From: Zoroaster sp. YZ-2022 | Taxonomy: Eukaryota > Echinodermata > Asteroidea > Forcipulatida > Zoroasteridae | Reading direction: 5' to 3' | DNA length: 64,000 nucleotides | Assembly: GCA_029582265.1 (NCBI GenBank) | Contig: CM055817.1 | Coordinates: 32,469,097-32,533,096, forward strand | Translations under genes and position numbers: made by a program | In this document: piece by piece, positions 53,394 to 63,821 of the stretch | How the letters are laid out: each line of letters begins with the position of its first letter | How positions within the stretch are numbered: the first letter of the stretch is position 1 | The notes under the pieces: generated by a model | The model's input: only the letters and a program-made list of their open reading frames with translations | Told to the model about the DNA's origin: nothing | The model's database searches: none

Positions 53394-54093
53394 ATCTTTA
53401 ATATACTTCTACATAATTAAAAACTAATTTTTCACTTTTTTAACTACGATTTTTACTAACAACAGTAGTATAGGAAATTAGGTCTCCGGGAGAAATCGAA
53501 ACTTTTGTGGGGCGGGGGGTTGGTGCTTACTGATTTTTTGGAAATTACATTTTATTTCACTATCACTTTTCTTACCAAAAGTAAATGTAAAAAACAACAA
53601 CACAAGCGCGTACCGTTCTTTAAAAAAAAATCTAAACAACAACAACATTTCCGCTTTTAAACACACTACTCTTTTCAAGTTTCTTTAAAACAACAACAAC
53701 AACATTAACGCTTTTAAACACACTCACTAATCTTTTTCAAGTTTCTTTAAAACAACAACAACAACATTAACGCTTTTAAACACACTCACTACTCTTTTCA
53801 AGTTTCTTTAAAACAACAACAACAACATTAACGCTTTTAAACACACTCACTACTCTTTTCAAGTTTCTTTAAAACAACAACAACAACAACAGTAACGCTA
53901 TTAAACACACTCACTACTCTTTTCAAGTTTCTTTAAAACAACTGCACAACGCCGTACCGTTCTTTTTCACAATTACATTTTATTAAAAAATGTAATGTAA
54001 TTGTGAATCTCACTTTCATGATTTCACTTTTTCACCAACACCCCGCCCCACAAAAGTGAGAGTGATCCCGGAGCCCTAATTTCCTATACTACT
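53379..54093 (-). repeat. Right terminal inverted repeat
   Basis: The inverted counterpart of 32553-33023, with the tip AGTAGTATAGG at 54093 and a second CCCCGCCCCAC block near 53505-53520. It is longer because of the expanded minisatellite at 53632-53942. It ends directly against GC-array sequence. Confidence 0.85.
53632..53942. repeat. 61-63 bp minisatellite inside right TIR, five units
   Basis: Units of AACAACAACAACATTAACGC then TTTTAAACACACTCACTACT and CTTTTCAAGTTTCTTTAAA repeat five times. The left TIR has a single unit at about 32700-32765. Confidence 0.9.
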
Positions 54094-55765
54094 GGCCGAG
54101 AGGACGAGTCCCTGCACGCTGGCTCGCGGTCACCGCAGACGGGTCGATCCGAATGCAGCAGCGGGCACCGCCCGTGCTCCTCGGGCGAGAGGTCGCCCCT
54201 CGGACTCCGACTTCGGGTCGACCCGTCTGCGGGGACAGGAGGCCAGCGCAGGGACTCTCTCTCGCCCGAGGAGCACGTGCGATGCCCGCTGCTGCCTTCG
54301 GGTCGACCCGTCTGCGGGTACCGCGAGCCAGCGTGCAGGGACTCGTCCTCTGGGCCGGGAGCCACGGTGGGGCCCGAGCCGGCGCCCGCTGCTACTGGAG
54401 GACCACGGGGGGCCTTCCCGACGTCTCCCAGCTGGGCGCGGGGGCCGAACGCCATCCCCCTCTAGCCCGTCCCAGAGTAGGGTCCCGTCCGCTGGACTCT
54501 GATTTGTTTTCCGATTTCGGGCTCGAGGACCACCTACACAATATAATAGACGTAACACCCACCCCGTTGGTAGTACGGAACACCTCTGTCCAATTTGCGT
54601 TGAAAACTTGTCTAAGAAACACCGTGGGGTTCGGGCCCCGGCTCGGGCCGTGGCTACCGGCCGAGAGGACGAGTCCCTGCACGCTGGCTCGCGGTCCCCG
54701 CAGACGGGTCGATCCGAATGCAGCAGCGGGCACCGCCCGTGCTCCTCGGGCGAGAGGTCGCCCCTCGGACTCTGACTTCGGGTCGACCCGTCTGCGGGGA
54801 CAGGGGGCCAGCGTGCAGGGTCTCCTCCTCTCGCCCGAGGAGCACGGGCGATGCCAGCTGCTGCCTTCGGGTCGACCCGTCTGCGGGTACCGCGAGCCAG
54901 CGTGCAGGGACTCGTCCTCTGGGCCCGGAGCCACGGTGGGGCCCGAGCCGGCGCCCGCTGCTACTGGAGGACCACGGGGGGCCTTCCCGACGTCTCCCAG
55001 CTGGGCGCAGGGGGCCAACCGCCATCCCCCTCTAGCCCGTCCCAGAGTCGGGTACCGTCCGCTGGACTCTGATTTTTTCCCGATTTCGGGCTCGAGGACC
55101 ACCTACACCCTATAATAGACGTAACACCCACCTCGTTGGTAGTACGGAACACCTCTGTCCAATTTGGGTTGAAAACTTGTCGAAGAAACACCGTGGGGTT
55201 CGGGCCCCGGCTCGGGCCGTGGCTACCGGCCGAGAGGACGAGTCCCTGCTGGCTGGCTCGCGGTCCCCGCAGACGGGTCGATCCGAATGCAGCAGCGGGC
55301 ACCGCCCGTGCTCCTCGGACGAGAGGTCGCCCCTCGGACTTCGACTTCGGGTCGACCCGTCTGCGGGGACAGCGGGCCAGCGTGCAGGGACTCCTCCTCT
55401 CGCCCGAGGAGCACGGGCGATGCCCGCTGCTGCCTTCGGGTCGACCCGTCTGCGGGTATCGCGAGCCAGCGTGCAGGGACTCGTCCTCTGGGCCGCGAGC
55501 CACGGTGGGGCCCGAACCGGCGCCCGCTGCTACTAGAGGACCACGGGGGCCTTCCTGACGTCTTCCAGCTGGGCGCGGGGGCTAACCGCCATCCCCCTCT
55601 AGCCCGTCCCAGAGTCGGGTCCCGTCCGCTGGACTCTGATTTTTTCCGATTTCGGGCTCGAGGACCACCTACACCCTATAATAGACGTAACACCCACCCC
55701 GTTGGTAGTACGGAACACCTCTGTCCAATTTTCGTTCAAAACTTGTCGAAGAAACACCGTGGGGT
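54094..55765 (-). repeat. GC-rich tandem array, right block 1
   Basis: Same unit as 29167-31515, in the orientation seen at 30.9-31.5 kb. The landmark TCTGTCCAATTTGCGTTGAA begins near 54585, 55153 and 55720, period about 567 bp. It starts exactly at the Polinton TIR tip and is cut by the LINE at 55766. Open frames are artefacts. Confidence 0.85.
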
Positions 55766-58160
55766 GCAATCATGGTAAATTTGAACCTTAAAAAACCTCA
55801 CATACCTACCATTTCTGTAACTACTCGCCACTGGAAAAAAGTAAATATAAAAAATTTATGTCATGATGTTGAATCTCAACTGGAAAATGTAAACCTTGAA
55901 GATGGTGAGCTGGATTCTTGTGTCAGTCTATTTGAATCTACTGTCCGTAACATCTTGGATGATCATGCTCCGCAAAAAACTCGAACTGTTAAACTACAAT
56001 CTGAATCCCCCTGGTTCAATGATGATATCCGTGCTGCAAGGAAAATCCGCCGTCAACTTGAGCGAAGATGGCGTGACAATGGGAAACTTGGAGTAGATCG
56101 GCAAGAATACTGTAACCAACGTGATATTGTGAAGAACATGACTAACCAGGCAAAAATAACTCACTACTCATCTCTTGTGGAAGATAGCTCTGGTGATCAG
56201 AAAAAAATCTTTAACATTGTTGAAAAGTTGCTTCATAAACCCAAAGCTCCAGTGCTTCCATTTACACACTCCGATCAGGACCTCGCAAATGCTTTTTCAA
56301 ACTTTTTTGTCACAAAAATTGAGAATATCCGTCGTTCTTTTCCCTCAGTACCTACCATTCTATCACAAACACCATCATGCAAGGATCCACAATGTAGACT
56401 GTCCATGTTTGAGCCTACTAGTGTTACGGAGATCAAGAAACTCATCATGAAATCGCCATCAAAATCATGTGAACTTGATCCAGTGCCAACTTCGCTAATA
56501 AAACAAAATATTGATGTGTTTGCTAAGTATATCACAATTATTGTAAACAGATCTCTTTCTTCCGGTTGTTTCCCTAATAGCCAGAAGGTTGCTCATGTTA
56601 AACCACTCCTAAAGAAACCCAATTTGGACAAGGAAGCTTTCAAAAATTACCGACCAGTAGCGAATTTAAAGTACCTTGGAAAAACAATCGAGCGAGTTGT
56701 TTCATCACGGATCTCTGACCATGTTCGTGCTAATAACCTGTCGGACACATTTCAGTCAGCCTACAAACCATTTCATGGAACGGAAACTGCTCTTCTTCGC
56801 GTCAACAATGACATTTTATCTGCCATGGATGAGGGGAAAATCACTGCATTAGTTTTGTTAGACTTAAGCGCCGCATTTGACACGGTCGATCATAAAATCC
56901 TTCTCTCCCGCCTTCAATATCATCTTGGAATACAGGACACAGCCCTGGATTGGTGTAAGTCCTACCTTTTAAATAGGCCTCAGCATGTTTGTATTGGTAA
57001 CGCTATCTCCGAGCCTGTTATTCTTGACTATTCTGTACCCCAAGGCTTTGAACTCGGCCCACAGTGGTTTACTATTTATACCTTTCCAGTTTGTGATATC
57101 ATTTTGAAGTATAATTTAAATTACCATGTTTACGCTGATGACACGCAGCTTTACATTACTTTTAAATCTTCTCAAGAACCTGCCGATTCCTGCATTAAAA
57201 CACTGGAGAAATGTATTCAAGAGATTCGAAGTTGGATGACACAAAACTTCCTGAAATTGAACGATGAAAAAACAGAATTTGTTCTATTTGGATCACGTCA
57301 GCAATTGTCTAAAGTTTCTCTTCCATTTATTACAATTGGTGACTCGCAGATAACCCCCTCATTACATGCACGTAATTTGGGTGTTATATTTGACTCGACA
57401 ATGACTTTAAAACCACATATCTCCAACATTGTTCGCATATCATCATTTCATATCAGAAATATAAGCCGAATTAGGAAATACTTGAATAAAAGTGCTGCTG
57501 AACAAATTATACATGCGTTTGTCCAATCACGGCTCGATAACGGGAATGCTCTCCTTTACGGTCTCCCGCAGAATCAAATATCTCGTCTTCAGCACATACA
57601 AAACACAGCAGCTCGTGTTGTGACTTTGTCCAGAAAGTCATGCCATATCACGCCAATCTTGAAAAAACTGCACTGGCTTCCTGTTTCACAGAGAATTGTT
57701 TTTAAACTTATGCTAATTGTTCACAAATCTTTTAATAACATTGCTCCAATTTATATTTCTGAACTGCTTAAAGTCTACACTCCATCACGCAATTTGCGCT
57801 CCAGCAACATGTCACTCCTAAAGGAACCAACTTCAAAACGGAACTGGGGTAATAGGTCGTTTTCTGTCGCAGCTCCGAGACTCTGGAATCGTCTTCCAAC
57901 TAAACTCAAATCTTGTCATAGTATAACCAGATTCAAGTCGATGCTTAAAACTCATCTTATGTCACAACTCTTTAAAGATGATGTATAAAGTTATTTGTAA
58001 TTGCATTGTAGGTACATGTATCTCGGTACATAATAATTGTTTCTCTATGCTATCATTGTATATTGTTTGTATTAATGTTTTTTCTTTGTTTCCGCGCCTT
58101 GAGCGCCCAGCAGGGTGGATATGTGCGCGCTAAAAATCTTTATTATTATTATTATTATTA
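55766..58160 (+). mobile_element. CR1/L2-type LINE, 5'-truncated, inserted in the GC array
   Basis: Begins at the GC-array junction, contains one reverse-transcriptase frame, and ends with (TTA)n after a GCGCCTTGAGCGCC ... GGTGGATATGTGCGCGC tail. Array sequence resumes with CCGGCCGAGAGG. About 25 bp of array unit is missing between the two junctions and no target duplication is visible. The endonuclease domain is absent. Confidence 0.85.
55772..57988 (+). CDS. LINE reverse transcriptase (ORF2 remainder), CR1/L2-type
   Basis: 738 codons without interruption. The RT domain has N-Y-R-P-V-A-N-L near residue 295, motif A L-L-D-L-S-A-A-F-D-T-V-D-H near 365, a degraded motif B (V-P-Q-G-F-E-L-G-P-Q) near 425 where Ser-Val/Ile is usual, and motif C Y-A-D-D-T-Q near 455. 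The C-terminal L-H-W-L-P-V ... R-L-W-N-R-L-P region is typical of CR1/Rex/L2 families. The apurinic endonuclease is missing from the N-terminus, so the element is 5'-truncated. The open frame suggests a fairly recent insertion. The start ATG at 55772 is fortuitous. Confidence 0.9.
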   Translation: MVNLNLKKPHIPTISVTTRHWKKVNIKNLCHDVESQLENVNLEDGELDSCVSLFESTVRNILDDHAPQKTRTVKLQSESPWFNDDIRAARKIRRQLERRWRDNGKLGVDRQEYCNQRDIVKNMTNQAKITHYSSLVEDSSGDQKKIFNIVEKLLHKPKAPVLPFTHSDQDLANAFSNFFVTKIENIRRSFPSVPTILSQTPSCKDPQCRLSMFEPTSVTEIKKLIMKSPSKSCELDPVPTSLIKQNIDVFAKYITIIVNRSLSSGCFPNSQKVAHVKPLLKKPNLDKEAFKNYRPVANLKYLGKTIERVVSSRISDHVRANNLSDTFQSAYKPFHGTETALLRVNNDILSAMDEGKITALVLLDLSAAFDTVDHKILLSRLQYHLGIQDTALDWCKSYLLNRPQHVCIGNAISEPVILDYSVPQGFELGPQWFTIYTFPVCDIILKYNLNYHVYADDTQLYITFKSSQEPADSCIKTLEKCIQEIRSWMTQNFLKLNDEKTEFVLFGSRQQLSKVSLPFITIGDSQITPSLHARNLGVIFDSTMTLKPHISNIVRISSFHIRNISRIRKYLNKSAAEQIIHAFVQSRLDNGNALLYGLPQNQISRLQHIQNTAARVVTLSRKSCHITPILKKLHWLPVSQRIVFKLMLIVHKSFNNIAPIYISELLKVYTPSRNLRSSNMSLLKEPTSKRNWGNRSFSVAAPRLWNRLPTKLKSCHSITRFKSMLKTHLMSQLFKDDV

Positions 58161-61100
58161 CCGGCCGAGAGGACGAGTCCCTGCACGCTGGCTCGCGGTC
58201 CCCGCAGACGGGTCGATCCGAATGCAGCAGTGGGCACCGCCCGTTGCTCCTGGGCGAGAGGTCCCCCTCGGACTCCGACTTCGGGTCGACCCGTCTGCGG
58301 GGACAGGGGGCCAGCGTGCAGGGACTCCTCCTCTCGCCCGAGGAGCACGGGCGAAGCCCGCTGCTGCATTCGGGTCGACCCGTCTGCGGGTATCGCGAGC
58401 CAGCGTGCAGGGACTCGTCATCTGGGCCGCGAGCCACGGTGGGGCCCGAGCCGGCGCCCGCTGCTACTGGAGGACCACGGGGGGCCTTCCCGGCGTCTCC
58501 CAGCTGGGGGGGGGCCAACAGCCATCCCCCCCAGCCCGTCCCAGAGTTGGGTCCCGTCCGCTGGACTCAAATTGTTTTCTTTCCCGATTTCGAGGCTCGG
58601 ACCACCTACACCCTATAATAGACGTGTAACACCCACCCCGTTGGTGGTAGCCGGAACACCTCTGTTCCAATTTGCGTTGAAAACTTGTCGAAGAAACACC
58701 GCGGGGTTCGGACCCCGGCTTGGGCCTTGGCTACCGGCCGAGAGGGACGAGTCCCAGCACGCGGGCTCGCGGTCCCCGCAGACGGGTCGATCCGAATGCA
58801 GCAGCGGACCCCGCCCGTGCTCCTCAGGCGAGAGGTCGCCCCTCGGACTCCGACTTCAGGGTCGACCCGTCTGCGGGGACAGCGGGCCAGCGTGCAGGGG
58901 ACTCCTCCTCTCGCCCGAGGTGCACGGGCAATGCCCGCTGCTGCCTTCGGGTCGACCCGTCTTCGGGTACGCAGACCAGCGTTCGGGGACTCGTCCTCTG
59001 GGCCGCGAGCCACGGTGGGGCCCGAGCCGGCGCCCGCTGCTACTGGAGGACAACGGGGGGCCTTCCTGACGTCTCCCAGCTGGGCGCGGAGCCAACCGCC
59101 ATCCCCTCTAGCCCGTCCAGAGTCGGGTCCCGTCCGCTGGACTCTGTTTTTTCTTCCGATTTCGGGCTCGAGGACCACCTACACCCTATAATAGACGTAA
59201 CACCACCCCGTTGGTAGTACGGAACACCTCTGTCAATTTGCGTTGAAAACTTGTCGGAGAAACACCGTGGGGTTCGGGCCCCACCTCGGGCCGTGGCTAC
59301 CGACCGAGAGGACGAGTCCCTGCACGCTGGCTCGCGGTCCCCGCCGACGGGTCGAACCGAATGCGGCAGCAGGCACCGCCTTGCTCCCTCGGGCGAGAGG
59401 TCGCCCCTCGGACTCCAACTTCGGGTCGACCCGTCTGCGTGGACAGGGGGCCAGCATGCAGGGACTCCTCCTCTCGCCCGAGGAGCACGGGCGACGCCCG
59501 CTGCTGCCTTCGGGTCGACCCGTCTGCGGGTACCGCGAGCCAGCATGCAGGGACTCGTCCTCTGGGCCGCGAGCCACGGTGGGGCCTGAGCCGGCGCCCG
59601 CTGCTACTGGTGGACCACGGGGGCCTTCCTGACGTCTCCCAGCTGGGCGCGCCAACCGCCATCCCGTCTAGACCGTCCCAGAGTCGGGTCCCGTCCGCTG
59701 GACTCTGTTTTTTTCCGATTTCGCGGGCTCGAGGACCACCTACACCCTATAATAGACGTAACACCCACCCGTTTGTAGTACGGAACACCTCTGTCCAATT
59801 TGCGTTGAAAACTTGTCGAAGAAACACCGTGGGGTTCGTGCCCCGCCTCGACCGTGGCTACCGGCCGAGAGGACGAGTCCTGCACGCTGGCACGCGGTCC
59901 CCGCAGACGGGTCGATCCGAATGCAGCAGCGGCACCGCCCATGCTCCTCGGGCGAGAGGTCGCCCTCGGACTCCGACTTCGGGTCGATCCGTCTGCGGGG
60001 ACAGCAGGCCAGCGTGCGGACTCCTCCTCGCCCCGGGTGCACGGGATGCCCGCTGCTGCCTTCGGTCGACCCGTCTGCGGGTACTGCGAGCCAGCGTGCG
60101 GGGACTCGTCCTCTGGGCCGCGAGCCACGGTGGGGCCCGAGGCCGGCTCCCGCTGCTACTGGAGGACCACGGGCGGCCCTTTTCCCGACGTCTCCCAGCT
60201 GGTCGCGGGGTCAACCGCCATCCCCCCTCTAGCCCGTCCCAGAGTCGGGTCCCATCCGCTTTAGAACTCTGATTTTTTTTCCGATTTCGGGCTCGAGGAC
60301 CACCTACACCTATAATAGACGTAACACCCACCCCAGTTGGTAGTACGGAACACCTCTGTCAATTTGCGTTGAAAACTTTTCGAAGAAACACCGTGGGGTT
60401 CGGGTCCCCGGCTCGGCCAGTGTCTACCGGCCGGAAGGACGAGTCCCTGCACGCTGGCTCGCGGTTACCCAGACAGCTCAATCGAATGCAGCAGTGGGTA
60501 CCGCCCGTGCTCCTCGGGCGAGGTCGCCCCTCGGACTCCGACTTCGGGTCGACCCGTCTGCGGGGACAGGGGGCAGCGTGCAGGACTCCTCCTCTCGCCC
60601 GAGGAGCACAGGCGATGCCCGCTGCTGTCTTCAGGTCGACCCGTCTGCGGGTACCAGCGAGCCAACGTGCGGGGACTCCCATCCTCTGGGCCGGGAGCCA
60701 CGGCCGGCCGGGCCAAACCCACGGTGTTTCTTCGACAGTTTTCAACCAAATGGATAGAGTGTTCCTACAACGGGTGGGTGTTACGTCTACTATAGGGTAG
60801 GTATCCTGGGAGCGGAAATGAAACTTTTCACCGGCCAGCGGACGGGACCCGACTATGGGACGGGCTCGGGGATGCGGTCCCCCCCGCCAGCTAGATTGGA
60901 AAAACCGCTGCCCTCCAGTAGCACCCCCGGGGGGGCCCCGCCCCCGGCCGGGGAGGAGACCCACGCGGCTGGGGCCCCCCCGGGGATCGCCCCGAACGCG
61001 CAGCGGGCACCCCCGGCCCCTGGGCAAAAGGGACCCCTCACGCGGGTGCTGTCCCCGCAGACGGGTCGCCCCAGTCGGTCCGATGGGCGACCTCTCCCCC

Positions 61101-61869
61101 GACACACGGGGGTGCCCGCTCGCGTTCGGGTCTCCGTCTGGGGGGAAAACCCCAAGGCCTGGGCCGGGGGGCCGGCACCCGGTAAACCCCACTGTGTTCC
61201 CCTTCAACAAATTTTAAAAGCCAAAACATGTTTCCCGCCCGGGGTGGTGGTCCTCGACCCCGAAATAAAAATTTTTCGAGTCAGGGACGGGGAACTCTGG
61301 GACAGGCTCGGGTGGGGGTCCCCCCGCTGCCAGCTGGGATACGTCGGAGGCCGAAACTCCAGTAGCGGCAGCCCCTTGGCTCCGCCTGGCTCCGGCCGAA
61401 AGGATGAGTCCTACGCTGGGTCGCTACCCAGACGGGTCGACAACGGCAGCAGGCACCGCCCGTGCTCCTCCGGCGGAGGGTCCTGCACGCTGCCTCGCGG
61501 TCCCCGCAGACTGGTCGAACCGAACGCGGGAGCGGAACCGCCCGTGCTCCTCGGGCGAGAGGAGGTCCTGCACGCTGGCCCGCTGCCCCGCAGATGGGTC
61601 GACCGAAGTCCGGTCTGAGGGCGATCTCTCGCCGAGGCACGGGCGGTGCCCTGCTGCGTTCGGTCGACCCGTCTGCGGGGACGCGGGCCAGCGATCGGAC
61701 TCGTCCTCTGCCGAGGCCCGGCCCCAGACGGGGCGACACGGCGTTCTTCGACCGTTTTTAATGAATTTAATAGAGGGGTTCCGTACCCACCAGGGGGTTC
61801 GGGTGCATGTGGTGGGGGGTCCTCGAGCCCCAAAACCCCAAAAATTCGTGTCCAGCGGACGGGACCCGC
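58161..61869 (-). repeat. GC-rich tandem array, right block 2, degrading and flipping at the gap
   Basis: The landmark CAATTTGCGTTGAAAAC recurs near 58668, 59234, 59796 and 60358, period about 564 bp. From about 60.7 kb the units are in forward orientation (TTTCTTCGACAGTTTTCAACC at 60727) and become very divergent, with many single-base indels, up to the gap at 61870. The quality loss next to the gap suggests unresolved repeat assembly. Confidence 0.8.
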
Positions 61870-62369
61870 NNNNNNNNNNNNNNNNNNNNNNNNNNNNNNN
61901 NNNNNNNNNNNNNNNNNNNNNNNNNNNNNNNNNNNNNNNNNNNNNNNNNNNNNNNNNNNNNNNNNNNNNNNNNNNNNNNNNNNNNNNNNNNNNNNNNNNN
62001 NNNNNNNNNNNNNNNNNNNNNNNNNNNNNNNNNNNNNNNNNNNNNNNNNNNNNNNNNNNNNNNNNNNNNNNNNNNNNNNNNNNNNNNNNNNNNNNNNNNN
62101 NNNNNNNNNNNNNNNNNNNNNNNNNNNNNNNNNNNNNNNNNNNNNNNNNNNNNNNNNNNNNNNNNNNNNNNNNNNNNNNNNNNNNNNNNNNNNNNNNNNN
62201 NNNNNNNNNNNNNNNNNNNNNNNNNNNNNNNNNNNNNNNNNNNNNNNNNNNNNNNNNNNNNNNNNNNNNNNNNNNNNNNNNNNNNNNNNNNNNNNNNNNN
62301 NNNNNNNNNNNNNNNNNNNNNNNNNNNNNNNNNNNNNNNNNNNNNNNNNNNNNNNNNNNNNNNNNNNNN
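61870..62369. other. Assembly gap (500 N)
   Basis: Exactly 500 undetermined bases inside or at the end of the GC array. Confidence 0.99.
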
Positions 62370-63354
62370 AAACATCCGGTGAAATTTACACGACTTGCAA
62401 GTTGCATAGTAAAATGACCGTATAGCACCGATAAATCTGTACGTAGCTTCACCGAAAACGAAGCGAAGGCCCGTCGAATCAATGGAGGGATACATGGCCA
62501 GGAGTCTTTGGGAATTGTGCGTCGTTATGACTGTTTCAAACATAATTTTCACTGATGATTTTAAAACAAGATCCAAAAATCACAAACATAATTAACATTG
62601 TCAAAGAATTGTACAAGACATTTCAGTGACTTCACAATGAAACAAATTTTTAGCTTTAAAGTGGTGCGAATGTAAAATCGACCTCTAACGTTAGTAAAGC
62701 CTATTGTTTGTGGGACGACACATGTAAGTTACACGGAAAAAGCAATTTACCTGAGACTTTCTCGCTCAAGAAAGCTCCTTTTCTTTCTGGACGTTTTTTG
62801 GGCCCTTTGACTTAAGGAAATATTGTTGGCACTGCATCAGGCAGCTGGTTTTTAACCATGCCAAACTGTTTTGGACCCCCGGTCAAGTATGTTGGCTCAA
62901 ATGAGCGCAAATCATAGAGTTCTCGTTGGTCCTGACCATTTCGCCCGGGTCAGCTTCACACGCCGTCCAAATTCGCCTGTATTTAGGGTCTGGTGGAAAT
63001 CGGTGAAGGCTGACACTTTTCCCTTTTGTTGCACACCAGCAACAACACACTCAATTTCCCAAAAATGGATATTACTAAATTTAGCTGAAAGAAGATCTAA
63101 TGACACATCAACTTCAGTGGTTTGAGTACGACTGACTGAAACTTCATCGCAGGCAGTGCTGGAACTTCCTAGGTCTACGTCAGGATTGGGATTATAATAT
63201 GATAATGAGGAGGTAGGGGGCGTGGCGCCCTAATTTTAGAATTTTTTTTTAATGGTAAAGGGCGGGATAAATAGACAAATGAAAAATATATGTTCCAATA
63301 GGTATCTTTATTGTTTTCACTTTAAATTTCTTTTTCCCTGGGACCTTTAATTTA
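62370..63354. other. Unique DNA, no gene assigned
   Basis: A minus-strand frame at 62912-63106 (F-W-E-I-E-C-V-V-A-G-V-Q-Q) is coding-like in composition but has no motif I recognise and no clear splice sites. Nothing else supported. Confidence 0.35.
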
Positions 63355-63755
63355 CGGTCAACATTTAATAAAATCTTTTTTTTGTTGAAGGGGAGACGTC
63401 CCTGAGACAGCTTGCTCTGTACGAGCCATCAAGTTTGGGGGGGCGGGATAATAATAAATCGACGACTTGTACATTTTTATCTATTAGCGGAAATATTTAC
63501 CCCTCTCGTCCCCCTCTGGGGAAAATAATAAACTATACCCGGCTACCTAAAAGTATTTTCCCGTGCTATACTTCTCACAACGTTACACTAAAATTTACAT
63601 AGCGCTCCTCACATGATGGAAATTTCACTTTTCGTTTCATTTTCTATAACATTAGACAACCCTTACAGTGCGAAATATTTTATCAAATTTTCGTCCTAAT
63701 AGTCAATTATCGTGGCTTTTATCTTCTTTATTTTATTTCAAAGAAAGGCAAACCA
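63355..63755. repeat. Histone-H1-type 3' flank, copy 2
   Basis: Colinear with 32096-32546 with small indels. It lies directly downstream of the H1 stem-loop on the minus strand, identifying both copies as histone H1 3' flank. Confidence 0.8.
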
Positions 63756-63781
63756 CAGAAATGTAACTTTTTTTATGTTGT

Positions 63782-63797
63782 GGCTCTGAAAAGAGCC
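63782..63797 (-). terminator. Histone mRNA 3' stem-loop
   Basis: The minus strand reads GGCTCTTTTCAGAGCC followed by ACAACAT. This is the canonical 6-bp stem, 4-nt loop recognised by stem-loop-binding protein for 3' processing of replication-dependent histone mRNAs. It lies 25 nt after the H1 stop codon. Confidence 0.95.
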
Positions 63798-63821
63798 GTT
63801 TATGTTGTAGTGCTGAACAGA

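Larger units (their letters stand above)
32553..54093. mobile_element. Maverick/Polinton-type virus-like DNA transposon, 21.5 kb, with nested insertions
   Basis: Terminal inverted repeats begin AGTAGTATAGGAAAwTAGGGCTCC at 32553 and, inverted, at 54093. Inside are an RVE integrase, a protein-primed-type family B polymerase, an A32-like ATPase and a capsid-like protein, the hallmark set of Mavericks/Polintons, plus unnamed genes. About 3.7 kb (roughly 40.11-43.85 kb) and 0.55 kb (35.37-35.92 kb) are nested insertions, leaving about 17.3 kb of element. No 6-bp target duplication is visible: CTCTCT lies left and GGCCGA right. Most long genes carry stops or frameshifts. An adenain-like protease was not recognised. 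Confidence 0.9.

Noticed and set aside
54084..61833. Long frames in the right GC arrays
   Set aside because: Same cause: GC-rich tandem repeats without start context, splice sites or family motifs.
62871..63125. 84-codon plus-strand frame near the right edge
   Set aside because: No start context, motif or splice sites; the opposite strand is equally open.
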